A DNA stretch of 64,000 nucleotides from Symbiodinium natans (taxonomy: Eukaryota; Sar; Dinophyceae; Suessiales; Symbiodiniaceae). Positions 1 through 10,884 of the stretch are shown here, one piece after another. Both the position numbers and the translations under genes were made by a program. The first letter of the stretch is position 1; each line of letters starts with the position of its first letter. Under the pieces are notes generated by a model. It was not told where the DNA came from. It did no database searches and saw only the letters and a list, made by a program, of their open reading frames with translations. The stretch is from positions 124,001 to 188,000 of the forward strand of contig CAJNDS010001569.1 in the NCBI GenBank assembly GCA_905221605.1, read 5' to 3'.

Positions 1-263
1 GCCTGCGGAAGCGGGTCTTTTGCAAAGTGGGCACTGCGCACTTAGCTTTTTCATGCCCCATCACTCAAATATCCTAGCGCTTGGGCGCTTAGATTTTTCG
101 TACATCTGCCACTCTGGCATCAAGCTACAAGCTTGTCAGTCTGCTTGGAGAGCACGACCAAGTTATACGTGTATATGTGTATATACATACATTATTTTTG
201 TTTTTAATGTTCTTCTTCTTATGGAGATCATTAAGGTATGTATTTCTGTAAAAAATATACGTT

Positions 264-426
264 CTATATAACATGGAGTACGCAATTCTTCAAGGTGTCT
301 TGAGGGAGAGCTCTCTCTGGCACGATAGCCTTCTCGGCACTGCTCGGCTGCCTTGTGGGCCTGAAGGGGTCCTCCGGCAGCATCTTCGACATCTGAGGGC
401 CCCAGATTTTCGGTGAACTCTTCATA
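264..426 (-). CDS. Exon-like island, possible terminal exon
   Basis: On the minus strand this follows a C-rich telomere-like tract ending CCCTAAG. One frame has high third-position G/C and ends at TAG (264-266); it includes MSKMLPEDPFRP. A second frame is also open and would join the exon at 539-675 in phase. AT-rich sequence follows, like a 3' untranslated region. No family recognised. Confidence 0.4.
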
Positions 427-538
427 CTTAGGGCTCAGGGTTTAGGGTTTAGGGTTTAGGTTTAGGGTTTAGGGTTTAGGCAGGTGACCTTCAGCCTTTG
501 TGAGTTAGATAGAACCCTACGAGACATAAAAGGTTCAC

Positions 539-675
539 CCTCTGTTGGGCCAGCCCAGTCATAAGATTGGCAACTAGATCGTCCTTACTGCCGACGATGG
601 CAGTGAGGCAGTGAGGCAAGTGGGTTCTGCAACAACTCAATTCTGCTGACCCGCCGTAGACATGTACACCCTAAG
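539..675 (-). CDS. Exon-like island
   Basis: Minus strand. It opens after a pyrimidine-rich acceptor-like TTCCTTGGCTTAG and stays open to CAGAGG|GTGAAC, a plausible donor. It includes SKDDLVANLMTGLAQQR. It is probably upstream of the 264-426 exon in the same gene. Product unknown. Confidence 0.45.
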
Positions 676-722
676 CCAAGGAAATCCACCGCAGGTGTGT
701 AAGCAAAGGGCCCACCGCTCAC

Positions 723-941
723 CTAAGGATTTGGCGCACAAAAATATGTGTGCCAATATATCGGGTACAGGCTCGTTCTCGAGCGATCCCCTTCTTTGTA
801 TCGGCGGCTGACAGGCCCGGAAGGCTCGATACCAGGCTCTGGATCCACGTGTTCACGTTTGAAGCCAATGACTCCAACAATCTTCTTCAGCTTCTGATTG
901 CCATCGAACTTGCGGCTGTGCCCCAGCGTAAGCATTGTTAT
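723..941 (-). CDS. Exon-like island, about 70 codons
   Basis: Minus-strand open frame after a possible TAG acceptor, containing DGNQKLKKIVGVIGFKREHV. Codons are rich in AAG, CTG and GAG like the other islands. It ends in TAG directly before GTGAGC, so the end may be a stop or a donor whose exact edge I cannot fix. No homologue recognised. Confidence 0.42.
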   Translation of the reverse strand: MTMLTLGHSRKFDGNQKLKKIVGVIGFKREHVDPEPGIEPSGPVSRRYKEGDRSRTSLYPIYWHTYFCAPNP

Positions 942-1479
942 CTACCTTAAGCTGCAGCATCAGGAGTTGTGCTTCCCATCGAAAGCCGCGAGCTGGATCT
1001 AATCCGGGCTCAAATGCCTGGATATCAAGTACTTGTCAACATGCCGGTCTTCTTAGGGGTTGAGTATCCTTGGGTCCTTCGGATGTGTAGCGCTAGGGCT
1101 GGCTTGTCTGGCTGGCGAGGTAGTGGTAGTGGGTCTGGGTCTAAACACCGGCAAGATTTCCCGATTAAGCTTGTTCCGTATCTTTCAGATGCGTGAGGGT
1201 GTGCATGATTCTGATATCTCATGCTGAAGTTGGCAAGGGAATCTGGAGGATCAGGAGCTGCGTGACAGTCGGTATATTGCATTTCTCCTTTCAGGCAAGC
1301 GGCAAAGCCTTGTCACCCCCCAGGACGTCGTCCAATGCTCAGGTCAGAAGACTTTCCTTCCGACATGGTCCGAAAGGAAACAAAAGCATCCCATTGAACA
1401 GGGGTCCTTTTCTCGACCCCCAATCATATCCTCAAAAAGAAGTATTTCATATCCCACGAAATGTGCATAGTCTATGATC

Positions 1480-2192
1480 AGTTAGATTGAGATCTTGGCC
1501 GCAAGATTTCCTACAATCATTTTTCATACGCCCCTTCGTTCCAAATGGGTAATATTGGGAAAGGGGAGGTTTGAGTCAGAATGATTAAGAAATCGTCGTT
1601 TAAATGCACGAGCCTATTAAAAACAGGTGAATAAATCACCGGATTTCAGAGCGCGGACGATGTAAACGCATGCTTTGCCAGGTTATTTGCGAGTTAAGAT
1701 GTATACAAATCACTATGAATAAACCCTCAACCCTAAACCCTAAACCCGATTACGTATGTACAACGCATTCATTCTGGAAACTTCATATGGCATCTCAAGG
1801 TAAACCTTAAATGCCTGGATCTTCAGGCCCTTCACCGTCTGCGCGACACGTAAAGCCTTGGGGTACAGGGTTTAGGGTTTAGGGTTTGGGGTTTAGGATT
1901 TAGGGGAGCTTCCTCACCCCGCAACCCTCCTTTCCCTCCTGGAAGTGTAAAAGTGCCGTAAACAATCCGAAGCCTTGACGAATGAATCACGCAAAGCATA
2001 GTATTTGCAAACGTGGTTATATGAGTATGATTTATATGGGGTGGTGGTCTCTTTAAGTAGGGTTTCTGTTTCATAGGGGCACATATTGGGTCTTTATTCG
2101 GGTATCTAGGGGCTATGTTAAGGTATAAGGGTACCAGATAAAGAGGCCACCGGCCTTCATAAAGTATGATCATGTCAATGACAGTACCAGAT

Positions 2193-2232
<40 letters not shown>

Positions 2233-2435
2233 GAATAGCTCAACACGACAATGCCAGTGTAAATGCACTCATGACTTCCCCTAAACCCCCTAAACCCTTA
2301 TCTTTAAACCTAAACCTTACAAGAGATAAAGATGCCACCGGCCCTTATAACCCTAAACTCCAAACCCTAAACCCTAAACCCTAAACCCCTAAACCCCAAA
2401 ACCCCAAAAACCCAGACCCTAGATCCTAAACCCCT
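1480..2435. other. Strand-switch zone with no convincing exon
   Basis: Lower-GC sequence between minus-strand islands to the left and plus-strand islands to the right. It holds short telomere tracts, a CA run (about 2195-2230), and two copies of a short AGATAAAG-containing segment near 2137 and 2325. I see no gene. Confidence 0.5.
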
Positions 2436-2438
2436 AAG

Positions 2439-2540
2439 GATATGAGGTGCGGAGAGCACTCCGCTTGCCAGGTGACGCGCGGCGATGGTGTAGAGGAAGT
2501 CGCGCAGGCCTTGAAGGCCCTACAGCATCTTGGGATTGCA
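2439..2540 (+). CDS. Exon-like island
   Basis: It starts right after CCCCTAAG (acceptor-like) and reads through GDGVEEVAQALKALQHLG with G/C-rich third positions. The donor is unclear; poly-C then TTTAGGG repeats follow. First plus-strand island from the left. Function unknown. Confidence 0.5.
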
Positions 2541-3009
2541 CCCCTCCCCCTCCCCCCAACCCCCGGGTTTAGGGTTTAGGGTTTAGGGTTTAGGGTTTAG
2601 GGTTTAGGGTTTGAATGAAGGCCCTACATACACCCTTCAAGGGATTACATGGGATACCTCATGCCCTCATTCTCTACTAAGAACCAGTCAGCCAAAGACT
2701 ACGAAAACCTTGAACACCTCCAAGCCCAGATTCCCTAAATCCCTCCTACAACTGTTTACGACAGGTTCTGTGACGACGGTTTAGATCTGCCCGCCGGCCG
2801 AACCTCAACCCAAAGTTGTGATCGCCGCGCATCACTCCCACGGACCTGAAACTCGAAAGCCCCTAAACCCTCGACCCTCAACCCTAAACCCTAAACCCTA
2901 AAGCCTCAAAACCCTTCAAAGTCCCAAAGCCTCTCAAAGCCCCCTAAGCCTCAAAACCCCCAAACTCTCGACCCCGGCCCCTCAAGCCCCTGCAAAGCCT
3001 TAAGTTGGA

Positions 3010-3071
3010 ACAGTCCTTAATAGGGACTAGAATCCCTATTGAGGACTGTTAGTATAAGGGGGAGCGTCCCA
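3010..3071 (+). mobile_element. MITE-like family A, 5'-truncated copy
   Basis: The inner arm CAGTCCTTAATAGGGA pairs with TCCCTATTGAGGACTG, followed by the right arm TAGTATAAGGGGGAGCGTCC. The left outer arm is missing. Confidence 0.7.
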
Positions 3072-3303
3072 AGCCTTAAGCCTTAAGCGCCCACACTCCT
3101 GAAGCCCCTGAAAGGCTTCAAAGCCTGGAGCCCCTGAAACTTCAGCCCGAAGCCCCTAAACCGCTAAAACCCTATCCTTTGCACCCTCTACCCTACAACC
3201 CTAAAACCCCAGAACCCCAAAACCCCAAACCCTCAACCCCTAAAAGCCCCAAAACCCTACACCCCAAAACCCCACAACCCCCCGAACTCATTTCTCGGGC
3301 GAG

Positions 3304-3860
3304 GACTCGCTACTAGAGGCCGAGCGAAACAACGAGCCGGTGGACGGCGGACTCCTGGGAATGGCGGCGGCGCAGGCGTACTTGGGGGAGTAGGGTTCAG
3401 GGTTTAGGGTTTAGGGTTTAGGGTTTAGGGTTTAGGTTTGAGCGTTTAGGGTTGAGCTGTGGGGCTCGCTTTTTTTGGGGTTTGGGTCAAGGGAACCCAT
3501 AAACTCCAAGCCCTACCCGACCCGGGACTACCCCCCCAACGACCCCTTCGTAACGGCTGACGGGTTTCCCACAGCCCACAGCTCAAAACCCCAAGCCCGA
3601 CAGCACCCCAGAAGCCTGCAGCCCCCAAGGCCCCTAAACCCTAAACCCTAAACCCTAAACCCTAAACCCTAAACCCTAAACCCTAAACCCTAAACCCTAA
3701 ACCCTAAACCCTAAACCCTAAACCCTAAACCCTAAACCCTAAACCCCTAAACAGCTGCCGCCCCAAGGCCGGCCGGATGGGGCTGAAGGATCTGCTGGCC
3801 ACACTCTGCGCCCGCGGCCCCGCGCAGGGCTGCTTGTTGGGGGTCTTCGGAGCTCTCTGA
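3304..3860 (+). CDS. Two-exon island, stop at 3858-3860
   Basis: Exon 3304-3389 (contains LLEAERNNEPVDGGLLGM) ends GGGGA|GTAGGG in phase 2. Exon 3755-3860 follows CCCTAAACAG, supplies the missing base, and reads GRMGLKDLLATLCARGPAQG before TGA. The intron is about 365 bases of TTTAGGG units, unique sequence, then CCCTAAA units. Phase agreement supports the pair. An alternative donor at GGG|GTCTTC could link to the exon at 4837. Confidence 0.55.
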
Positions 3861-4836
3861 GGGTTGAGGGGTTTAGGGTTTAGGGTTTGGGGTTTGGGGT
3901 TTAGGGTTTGGGGTTTAGGGTTTGGGGTTTCGGGTTTAGGGTTTCGGGTTTCAGCGTCTCAAGTCCAAGCATTCACTAGTCAAGCAATTACTCGAGCGCT
4001 GGAAGAAACCCACCCGCCAAAAGAATCCCATGACATTAAGAACATATTTCAACATCTTTTTTTCAGGCGACAAGACACACAACATTCTGCCATAGAAATC
4101 AACATGTGCTTAGTGTCCCACTATATATGGTCCAAATGTGCTTCGTGTCCCACTATCTAGGGTCTAAATTTGCTTAGTGTCCCCGGCCCTAAACCCTAAA
4201 GCCAGCCCAGAGTAGGCCCCAGCCTGGCCCAGCCCTTAGCCCTAAAGCTAGCCCAGAGCGGTCCCTAAACCCTAAAACCTAAACCCTAAACCCTAAACCA
4301 TCATATTCTTACTGGGCAGGGGGTGGGCGCCCAGGCCTACTCCTGGCCAAGGCTCTCCTCCTGCGGTGGCCGCGAGGCTTTGGGGTTTAGTGTTTTGGGT
4401 AAATGCTGAACCCTTAACTTTGTCATGGTGAGGTAACATTTGGCATTTCTAAGGGTACTTAAACTGAATCAAGGAGTAGACAATTACGGGTTTAATTCTA
4501 TCCCGACCATGAACTAGAAGCCTCGAAGTTTAGAGAGGCTCCTACGCGGGTCAATGTCACAGGGCCCCACCCCCCAAACATTGGTTGCGTGTATGGTATC
4601 ATCATGCCAGGAATACAACGATATGTACCTTCCAAGGATCTGTGCTGAGGCTTAGGGTTTAGGATGTCCCAAAACCCTAAACCCTAAACCCTAAACCCTA
4701 AACCCTAAACCCTAAACCCTAAACCCTAAACCCTAAACCCTAAACCCTAAACCCTAAACCCTAAACCCTAAACCCCAAACCCTAAACCCTAAACCCTAAA
4801 CCCTAAACCCTAGACCCCTAAACCCTAAACCCTAAG

Positions 4837-4959
4837 ATGCAGGTTGCCGAGCTGGCAGCCGCAGCGAGCAAATGTGGCTGCGACGACGAGAGGCGAGAGG
4901 GTGCGGAGGTTGGGCAGCAAGGAGGCCACCTAAAGGCTCTGATTCCACTTGCGGCCAAG
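4837..4959 (+). CDS. Exon flanked on both sides by telomere arrays
   Basis: A 41-codon phase-0 exon between a (CCCTAAA)n array ending CCCTAAG| and GCCAAG|GTTTAGGG. It contains CGCDDERREGAEVGQQGG and then HLKALIPLAAK, loosely ankyrin-like but too short to assign. One of the cleanest exon/telomere-intron edges in the window. Confidence 0.6.
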
Positions 4960-5069
4960 GTTTAGGGTTTAGGGTTTAGGGTTTAGGGTTTAGGGTTTAG
5001 GGTTTAGGGTTTAGGGTTTAGGGTTTAGGGAAGGATGGGGGTTTAGGGCTTAGGGCTTAGGGTTAGGGA

Positions 5070-5267
5070 TCAACGGCCGGGATTCCACTTACGAATCAAA
5101 CCTGAGAAAGGAGGGCGCCGTAAGATTCGTGCATGTGGCGTTCGAATCTGTTCAGGGGGCTGTTTTCTCGCCTTCATTTTGTGCTGCTTATTTTGTACAC
5201 TTCTTTCTTCTGGTAATGTTCTTGTAAGGAACAATGAGGCTAGTTTTTCATAGCACTGGTCGCTCAC
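5070..5267. other. Unassigned unique sequence
   Basis: Lower-GC sequence between telomere arrays. The minus strand is open for 65 codons but codon use is unlike the other islands. I see no clear splice edges or family. Confidence 0.3.
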
Positions 5268-5580
5268 GTTCCTGTTGGTCGTGTCGGTCGTGGCGTTTGT
5301 GCATGCGCCTGTTCTTGCCCTAAACCCTAAACCCTAAACCCTGAGCCCTAAACCCTAAACCCTAAACCCTTGTGTTAGATCGTGGCCTTGTGCTGCTGGG
5401 TGGCCCGTGGTCATCTTCCTCCTCTATCCCGTGCTCGCTCTAAGGCATCTAAGGCTTCCCTGAACCCGAAACCCCAAATTCGGCCCCTAAATTTAAGACC
5501 TCCAAACTTCCCAAGTCCCCCCCAATCCCCCCCATCCCTTCCCTCCCAAAGCATTCTTTTTCTTGAAAGCCTGAATCCAG

Positions 5581-5649
5581 GTTCTTCTACTTCGTGGGCG
5601 CCTACTGCGGTCAGAATCCAGATGCCTTCACCTGCCTCCGGGACTCACC
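5581..5649 (+). CDS. Exon-like island starting FFY
   Basis: After CTGAATCCAG| it reads FFYFVGAYCGQNPDAFTC in phase 2 entry. The right edge runs into CCCTAAA repeats, so no donor was defined. It shares its FFY start with the island at 7313. Confidence 0.48.
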
Positions 5650-6072
5650 CTAAACCCTAAACCCTAAACCCTAAACCCTAAACCCTAAACCCGAAACCCT
5701 AAACCCTAAACCCTAAACCCTATACCCGCTGGGGTTCGAAGTAGGATAACAATGAGCCACCTCAAAACATCCCTACACCGCACACCCTAAACCGGAAGCC
5801 CTGAACCCCGAACATCTACAGTCCACGTTGCTCTTCAGATTTGTAATTATAGGTTCGCGTCATAACTTCTCATGAAGGAAGACGCTTGACACCCCTAAAA
5901 AGCCCCGAATCGCCATTGCCTGAAATCCCTAAGCCCCTAAACCCTGCACTCCAAATTTTTCACCTTAAGCAAAACTTGGGTTAGGGATTAGGGTTCAGGG
6001 TTTCGGGTTCAGGGTTTAGGGGTCCCTAGACCTCCTCCTATTTGGGGCTGAGCCAGTGCCCCCCCCGGCCAG

Positions 6073-6144
6073 GACGTTGCTCTGGTGGCCGCCGCGCTCA
6101 CGCGAAAACTAGACTCGCAGGCGCGTGCCGCCCACGAGTCCTAA
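6073..6144 (+). CDS. Exon-like island with stop
   Basis: Acceptor-like CCCCGGCCAG| precedes DVALVAAALTRKLDSQARAA, ending at TAA 6142-6144. A GC donor after TCGCAG is an alternative end. Function unknown. Confidence 0.45.
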   Translation, partial: DVALVAAALTRKLDSQARAAHES

Positions 6145-6581
6145 ATCCGGAGCCCTATATACCGCCCCCCCCCCCCGCAAACCCTATAGCCTAAACTGGA
6201 TCCTAAGCCCTAAACCCTAAAGCCTGATCCCTAAACCCTGAACTCCAAATCGTTAAACCCTGCGATGTAGGTTTTTTAGGGGTTGCGCGTGAGGGTCTAG
6301 GACTTGCAGCCTCCAAAGCCCTAAGCCTTAAATGCCTTCAACCTCTAGGGTTGCGGGTTTCAACCTCTAAGAGACTTTAGGGTTTAGGGTTTGGGGTTTG
6401 GGGTTTAGGGTTTAGGGTTTAGGGTTTAGGGTTTGGGGTTTGGGGTTTAGGGCTTAAGTTTAGGGAGTTGGGTGCGTAGGCCACTTGACCATGATGTATG
6501 ATTCTTGCCTGCAGCCCCTCATTTTGAGCGAGGGGGGTAAACCCCACAGTCCGTGTGAAAGAAGCCTCCAAACCCTAAACT

Positions 6582-6678
6582 TGGGATGTTCCCTCTTATG
6601 CTAACAGTCCTTGCTAGGGATGATAGTACCCCTATGATCATCCCTATTATCGTTGTTAGAAAACGAGGGAACATGCCA
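6582..6678 (+). mobile_element. MITE-like family A
   Basis: TGGGATGTTCCCTCTTATGC at the left and GAGGGAACATGCCA at the right; the core contains TGATCATCCCTATTAT. Confidence 0.8.
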
Positions 6679-6744
6679 GTCCTAAACCCTAAATCCTAAG
6701 CTAACCCCAAAACCCCTGAGGCCTGAGAAATCTAAAAAAGCCAG

Positions 6745-6816
6745 GTCAACCTCGCCGCCGCTTTCCATGGGCTGTCTACGGCAGCGTGGGGGGCTTTGCA
6801 TACAACAAACGGCTGA
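6745..6816 (+). CDS. Exon-like island
   Basis: Opens after AGCCAG| and contains NLAAAFHGLSTAAWGAL, then TGA. A small exon-like piece at 6515-6536 (PLILSEG), after TTGCCTGCAG and before GTAAAC, precedes it; a MITE-like element lies between the two. Confidence 0.42.
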   Translation, partial: VNLAAAFHGLSTAAWGALHTTNG

Positions 6817-6959
6817 ACGCCGAGTCTTAAAAAAATTGAGTTGAAGGTTTCAGAGTTTCGGGTGATAGGTTTGGGGTTTTGGGGCTTGAGGCTTCTTCTG
6901 AGTTGACAAATCAGAGTCCTAAACCGGTTCGCCCCCAGAGCTCTGACTTAGCCCCTGAG

Positions 6960-7021
6960 GCTGCGCCATTTGCGGGGCACGCTGACCGGGCAGCCGATTC
7001 GGGACATCGCTGAGTCGCCTG
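6960..7021 (+). CDS. Exon-like island
   Basis: Opens after GCCCCTGAG| in phase 2 and reads LRHLRGTLTGQPIRDIAESP to a CTG|GTAGAC donor. Third positions are G/C-rich. Function unknown. Confidence 0.48.
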
Positions 7022-7312
7022 GTAGACTTCATGTCAAACAGGGGGGAGGGGGGTGGTGTTTCTTTGAGGGCTGCCAAGGTTTAGGGTTTAGGGTTTAGGG
7101 TTTAGGGTTTAGGGTTTAGGGTTTAGGGTTCGGAGGCAGGACTGCGCTGTGCCTTGTGGGGACGTAGGCGCTTTGAATTCGCAAGCCACAAGCCCCCACT
7201 ACCATCTTAAAGGCCTAAACCATGAACTCTGAACCCTGAAAACCCTAAACCCTAAGCCCTAAACCTTAACCCCCCCCATCCCATGAGGCTCTTGAAGTAG
7301 GAACCAGCCCAG

Positions 7313-7364
7313 GTTCTTCTACTCGCTGATGAACGTGCACGGTGGCCCAGGACATGATCCTCAG
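7313..7364 (+). CDS. Exon-like island starting FFY
   Basis: After AGCCCAG| it reads FFYSLMNVHGGPGHDPQ. A GC donor (CAG|GCATAG) avoids the in-frame TAG at 7368. It resembles the island at 5581 in its first residues and acceptor. Confidence 0.45.
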
Positions 7365-7539
7365 GCATAGGTTTAGGCGCAACCCCGAAACCCTAAGCCC
7401 TAGAACCCGAAAACCTTAGACAAAACCCAAAAACCCCAAAACCCGAAAACCCCAAACCCCAAACTCCGAAACCCCAAAACCCCCAAAACTCCAAAACCCC
7501 CCGAAACTCCCAAACCCCCCGAAACCCCAAAACCCCAAA

Positions 7540-7790
7540 ACCCTCAAACCCTCAAACCCTCAAACCCTCAAACCTTCAAACCCTCAAACCCTCAAACCCT
7601 CAAACCCTCAAACCCTCAAACCCTCAAACCCTCAAACCCTCAAACCCTCAAACCCTCAAACCCTCAAACCCTCAAACCCTCAAACCCTCAAGCCCTCAAA
7701 CCCTCAAACCCTCAAACCCTCAAACCCTCAAACCCTCAAACCCTCAAGCCCTCAAACCCTAAAACCCTCGAACCCTAAAACCCTAAAACC
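7540..7790 (+). repeat. CCCTCAAA octamer array
   Basis: About 25 nearly perfect copies of the 8-base variant CCCTCAAA with little CCCTAAA mixed in. Confidence 0.95.
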
Positions 7791-8300
7791 CTCAATCCCT
7801 AAAACCCTAAAACCCTAAGCCCTAAAACGCTCAGCCGAACTCGAACCAATGCCGAAGCACCCAGGACCTTAAGGACCCAAAGGGCCCAAAGACCCCGGAG
7901 CACCCCAAGGACACTCTACAAACCCGAGCAACGAACCTCGGTTTAGGGTTCAGGGTTCAGGGTTCATGGTTTAGGGTTTAGGGTTTGGGGTTTAGGGTTT
8001 AGTGTTTATGGCTTAGGGTTTAGGGGCCAGGGTGAAAACCAGAAGCAACCCTGAGAGCTCCTCAAACCCTTAGGAACCTCCTGACGCCACTTCAAACAAC
8101 ACCCCCTGAGCGATTCCCCGAACAACAGGAACCCTAAGCGCTAATTCCGTAAACCCGAATCGAACCCTAAAGGCCACAAATACCTAAACTCCTACACAGA
8201 ACTTGAAGCCCCAAGAACCTAAACCCTGCACCCCGTCCAGCAGTCCCGACGTCTAGGGTTCCAAGCTTGGGCCCTGTCATACAACCCTTATTTTCACCAG

Positions 8301-8340
8301 ATATCCTAAGGGCCCACACTTCCGATCCCTTTGAACAAGG
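8301..8340 (+). CDS. Micro-exon with strong edges
   Basis: The pyrimidine tract CTTATTTTCACCAG| precedes 40 bases (ILRAHTSDPFEQ) that end CAAGG|GTTTAGGG. Confidence 0.5.
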
Positions 8341-8424
8341 GTTTAGGGTTTAGGGTTTAGGGTTTAGGGTTTAGGGTTTAGGGTTTAGGGTTCAGGGACG
8401 ACATGGCTCTGACCTTAGACTCAG

Positions 8425-8783
8425 GCTGGGCATGCCAAACAACGGCAGCCTCTGCGCCCACACCTCGGGGGGAAATCTGGGTGTTTCAAGATACCGGGTC
8501 CAGGGTTTAGGGTTTAGGGTTCAGGGTTTAGGGTTTAGGGTTCAGTTTAGGGTTTAGGGTTTAGGGTTTAGGGTTTAGGGTATAGGGTTTAGGGTGTAGG
8601 GTTTCGGGGTTTAGGGTTTGGGGGCTAGGGGGCATGCTCTGGGTTTTCGGGTTCCGGGCTTCGGGGTTGAGGGGGATTTGGTTCAGAGGGGTTTTGGTGG
8701 GTTCAGCGTGTCATTTTCCGCACGTTCAGGACTGTCTAGATGGAGGATACATCGACGCAACGTTTCGCGCAGATAACCGCTAA
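8425..8783 (+). CDS. Two exon-like islands
   Basis: The piece at 8425-8504 follows GACTCAG| and lies in an open frame containing SAPTPRGEIWVFQDTGS. The piece at 8730-8783 follows TTCCGCACGTTCAG| and reads DCLDGGYIDATFRADNR to TAA. Telomere units lie between. Whether they belong to one gene is not shown. Confidence 0.42.
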
Positions 8784-8860
8784 GCCGTAAACCCTCAAAC
8801 CCTAAACCCTAAACGCTGGGCCCAAACTGTAAGTATCCAATCCTCTTATGTAGGTTTCAG

Positions 8861-9127
8861 GTATCTTCCCCAAACAACTTTGCAACGGCGTGTGCACATG
8901 TGCTGCACATCTCGTCTGCAGCAGAACACACTAGGGTTGTATGGATGCTGAATGGGTGCACCGGTGGCATGGACGAAACACTCCGAACCGTAAAACCCTG
9001 CCAAATGACAACGTTTTCGGTGCATCAGGAAGAGGAAGCGCTGGAAAAAGCCGGGAATTTCGGGTGGTCGCGACAGAGGAAAGTCAGAAAATGTAAACCT
9101 ATGGTAGGGACGTTGTTTTCAGCATGA
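8861..9127 (+). CDS. Terminal exon, 88 codons
   Basis: Opens after TAGGTTTCAG| and stays open to TGA 9125-9127, then a CCCTAAA array. It contains VWMLNGCTGGMDETLRTV and a charged end with QRKVRKCK. Among the longest uninterrupted frames without telomere-derived codons. No family recognised. Confidence 0.5.
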   Translation, partial: VSSPNNFATACAHVLHISSAAEHTRVVWMLNGCTGGMDETLRTVKPCQMTTFSVHQEEEALEKAGNFGWSRQRKVRKCKPMVGTLFSA

Positions 9128-9394
9128 AACCCTAAACCCTAAACCCTTAACCCTTAACCCTTAACCCTAAATCCTTAGCCCTTGACCCTTAGCCCTGAAA
9201 CCTAAACCCTAAACCCTAAACCCTAAACCCTAAACCCTAAACCCTAAACCCTAAACCCTAAACCCTAAACCCTAAACCCTAAACCCTAAAACCCTAAACC
9301 CTAAACCCTAAACCCTAAACCCTAAACCCTAAACCCTAAACCCTAAACCCTAAACCCTAAACCCTAAACCCTAAACCCTAAACCCTAAACCCAG

Positions 9395-9586
9395 ACGAAA
9401 CGCTGTAATCAACGATGTATCCGGGTCTCTCCGTGGCGCGCTTTGGAACACACCCTTGGTGCAATAAGCAAGGTCTCTGACTGGGAGGAGCACAATCTGT
9501 TTGGGGTTCTTGTGTTTAGATCTGCTGCTTCAGTTTCTCACATGTTAAGGATGCGAATACCAGTAGCAAAAAGTAATGATGGTTAG
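9395..9586 (+). CDS. Terminal exon, 63 codons
   Basis: The CCCTAAA array ends CCCAG| and a frame without an initiator codon runs 63 codons to TAG. It includes LEHTLGAISKVSDWEEHNLF. AT-richer sequence with AGTAGTAGTA runs follows (9590-9730), like a 3' untranslated region. Confidence 0.55.
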   Translation, partial: TKRCNQRCIRVSPWRALEHTLGAISKVSDWEEHNLFGVLVFRSAASVSHMLRMRIPVAKSNDG

Positions 9587-9936
9587 AATGGTAGAAACAG
9601 TAATATGAGAGATAATAGTAACAGTGGGAAGAATGGTAGTTTCAACAGTAGTAGTAGTAAGAATTATGAGAACGGTAGCAACAATCACAGGTGCAATGCT
9701 AGAAGTCGTAGCAGCCATCGTGAATCATTGTAGGTTCAAGGCTGCTCAGCTGCGCCCCTCATTTCCCCCGATGCCTTAGATGCGAAGCCTTCAAACCCCA
9801 AACCCTCAAAGCTCAAACCCTAAACCCTAAACCCTACACCCTAAATCCTAAACCCTAAACCTTAAACCTTAAACCCCAAACCCTAAACCCTCAACCCTGA
9901 ACCCTACACCCTAAACCCCAAACTGCTACAACCGAG

Positions 9937-10001
9937 GCTGCAGAAGTTGTGGTCGAAGTCATCGTGGCAATCTCCTCTTCTGCGAGGGCGCTCAGGGCTA
10001 G
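9937..10001 (+). CDS. Exon-like island
   Basis: Reads EVVVEVIVAISSSARALR to a GCTAG|GTGGGTTTAGGG donor. The acceptor may be ACCGAG or CTGCAG. Function unknown. Confidence 0.45.
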
Positions 10002-10284
10002 GTGGGTTTAGGGTTTAGGGTTTAGGGTTGGGGTTTTTGGGTTTGTTTGTTTCTGTGGGTGTTTAGCTGTTGAGCTATTGTTTGGGGCTCCCTTGCGTTT
10101 AACCGCACCTCCTGATAACTTTAGCCTTCGTATGCCGTATGCTTCGTATTCTTATCAGCATCTGCTTCCCCTAAACCGGCCTTTCCTGTCGGGGAGTTCA
10201 GGTGTGGTAGCCCTCAGCCTAAGCCCTAAAGCTCAAAATCCTAGGTGTGCCGTGCTCCGGGATGTGTTTTGGAAGTTTTTTTAG

Positions 10285-10314
10285 GTGTTGGGGGGGGGGG
10301 GGGGGGGGGGGGGT
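10285..10314 (+). repeat. Poly-G run
   Basis: A near-pure G run of about 30 bases. Similar G or C runs recur at 15737-15767, 22308-22330, 22651-22666, 24379-24398, 31468-31535 and 62821-62863. Confidence 0.95.
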
Positions 10315-10595
10315 GTTACGCCCCAGGCTTAGGTTAACGGCAGGGGGTATAAGTTGGCCACTGTAGTCATGATTGGCCTTTTCAACGTTACTTGGGTACT
10401 TTTAGAAGCAGCCTGTAGGAGCTGTTGCAAAGGGCTGCACTAGCGAGGCTAACCTCTAAACAGCCTCCAAGTACTTGAAGTTAGCCGAAGGTGTCTTCGC
10501 CCAGAACCATGTGATGTGTGCCGAAAGAACGAGTGCCTAGTCGATTTCTTGAGCACATATTCAGTAGGCAGAGAAGTGCCCCACATACCGTTCTA

Positions 10596-10655
10596 ACCAG
10601 TTATAACTCTCGGTGCTTTTAACCCCACTTATGTCTACCCATGAACCTCCAAGTA
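10596..10655 (+). mobile_element. MITE-like family B, 3' part
   Basis: It ends CATGAACCTCCAAGTA, matching the right end of the full copies at 26705 and 33716. The left end is not recognisable. Confidence 0.5.
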
Positions 10656-10884
10656 AGCTCCCTTCACCCACATTCCCAAACCCATACCCTGAAAACGCCA
10701 GTTCTGACTCCCATAGCCCTCCAAGTAGTGGACGCCAAAGCGAACCCAATAGGGAGCCGTCTCCGGGCGCCTGCACTTTGGGCGGTGCCGCCTCGGTCTG
10801 TGTTCTTGTTACCAAAGATCTTGAACCTACCCCGCAAATCCTAAAACGCTAAACCCAAACCTAAACCTCCAAAACCGCGCCCAG

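Noticed and set aside
3864-3960. Open frames reading GFRVWGLGFRV or similar across TTTAGGG arrays
   Set aside because: TTTAGGG and CCCTAAA lack stops in some frames, so every array yields a spurious frame; the same applies at 12300, 34291, 36600, 42139 and elsewhere.
4837-4959. Ankyrin repeat assignment
   Set aside because: The GHLKALIPL likeness covers part of one repeat only and the other repeat positions do not match.
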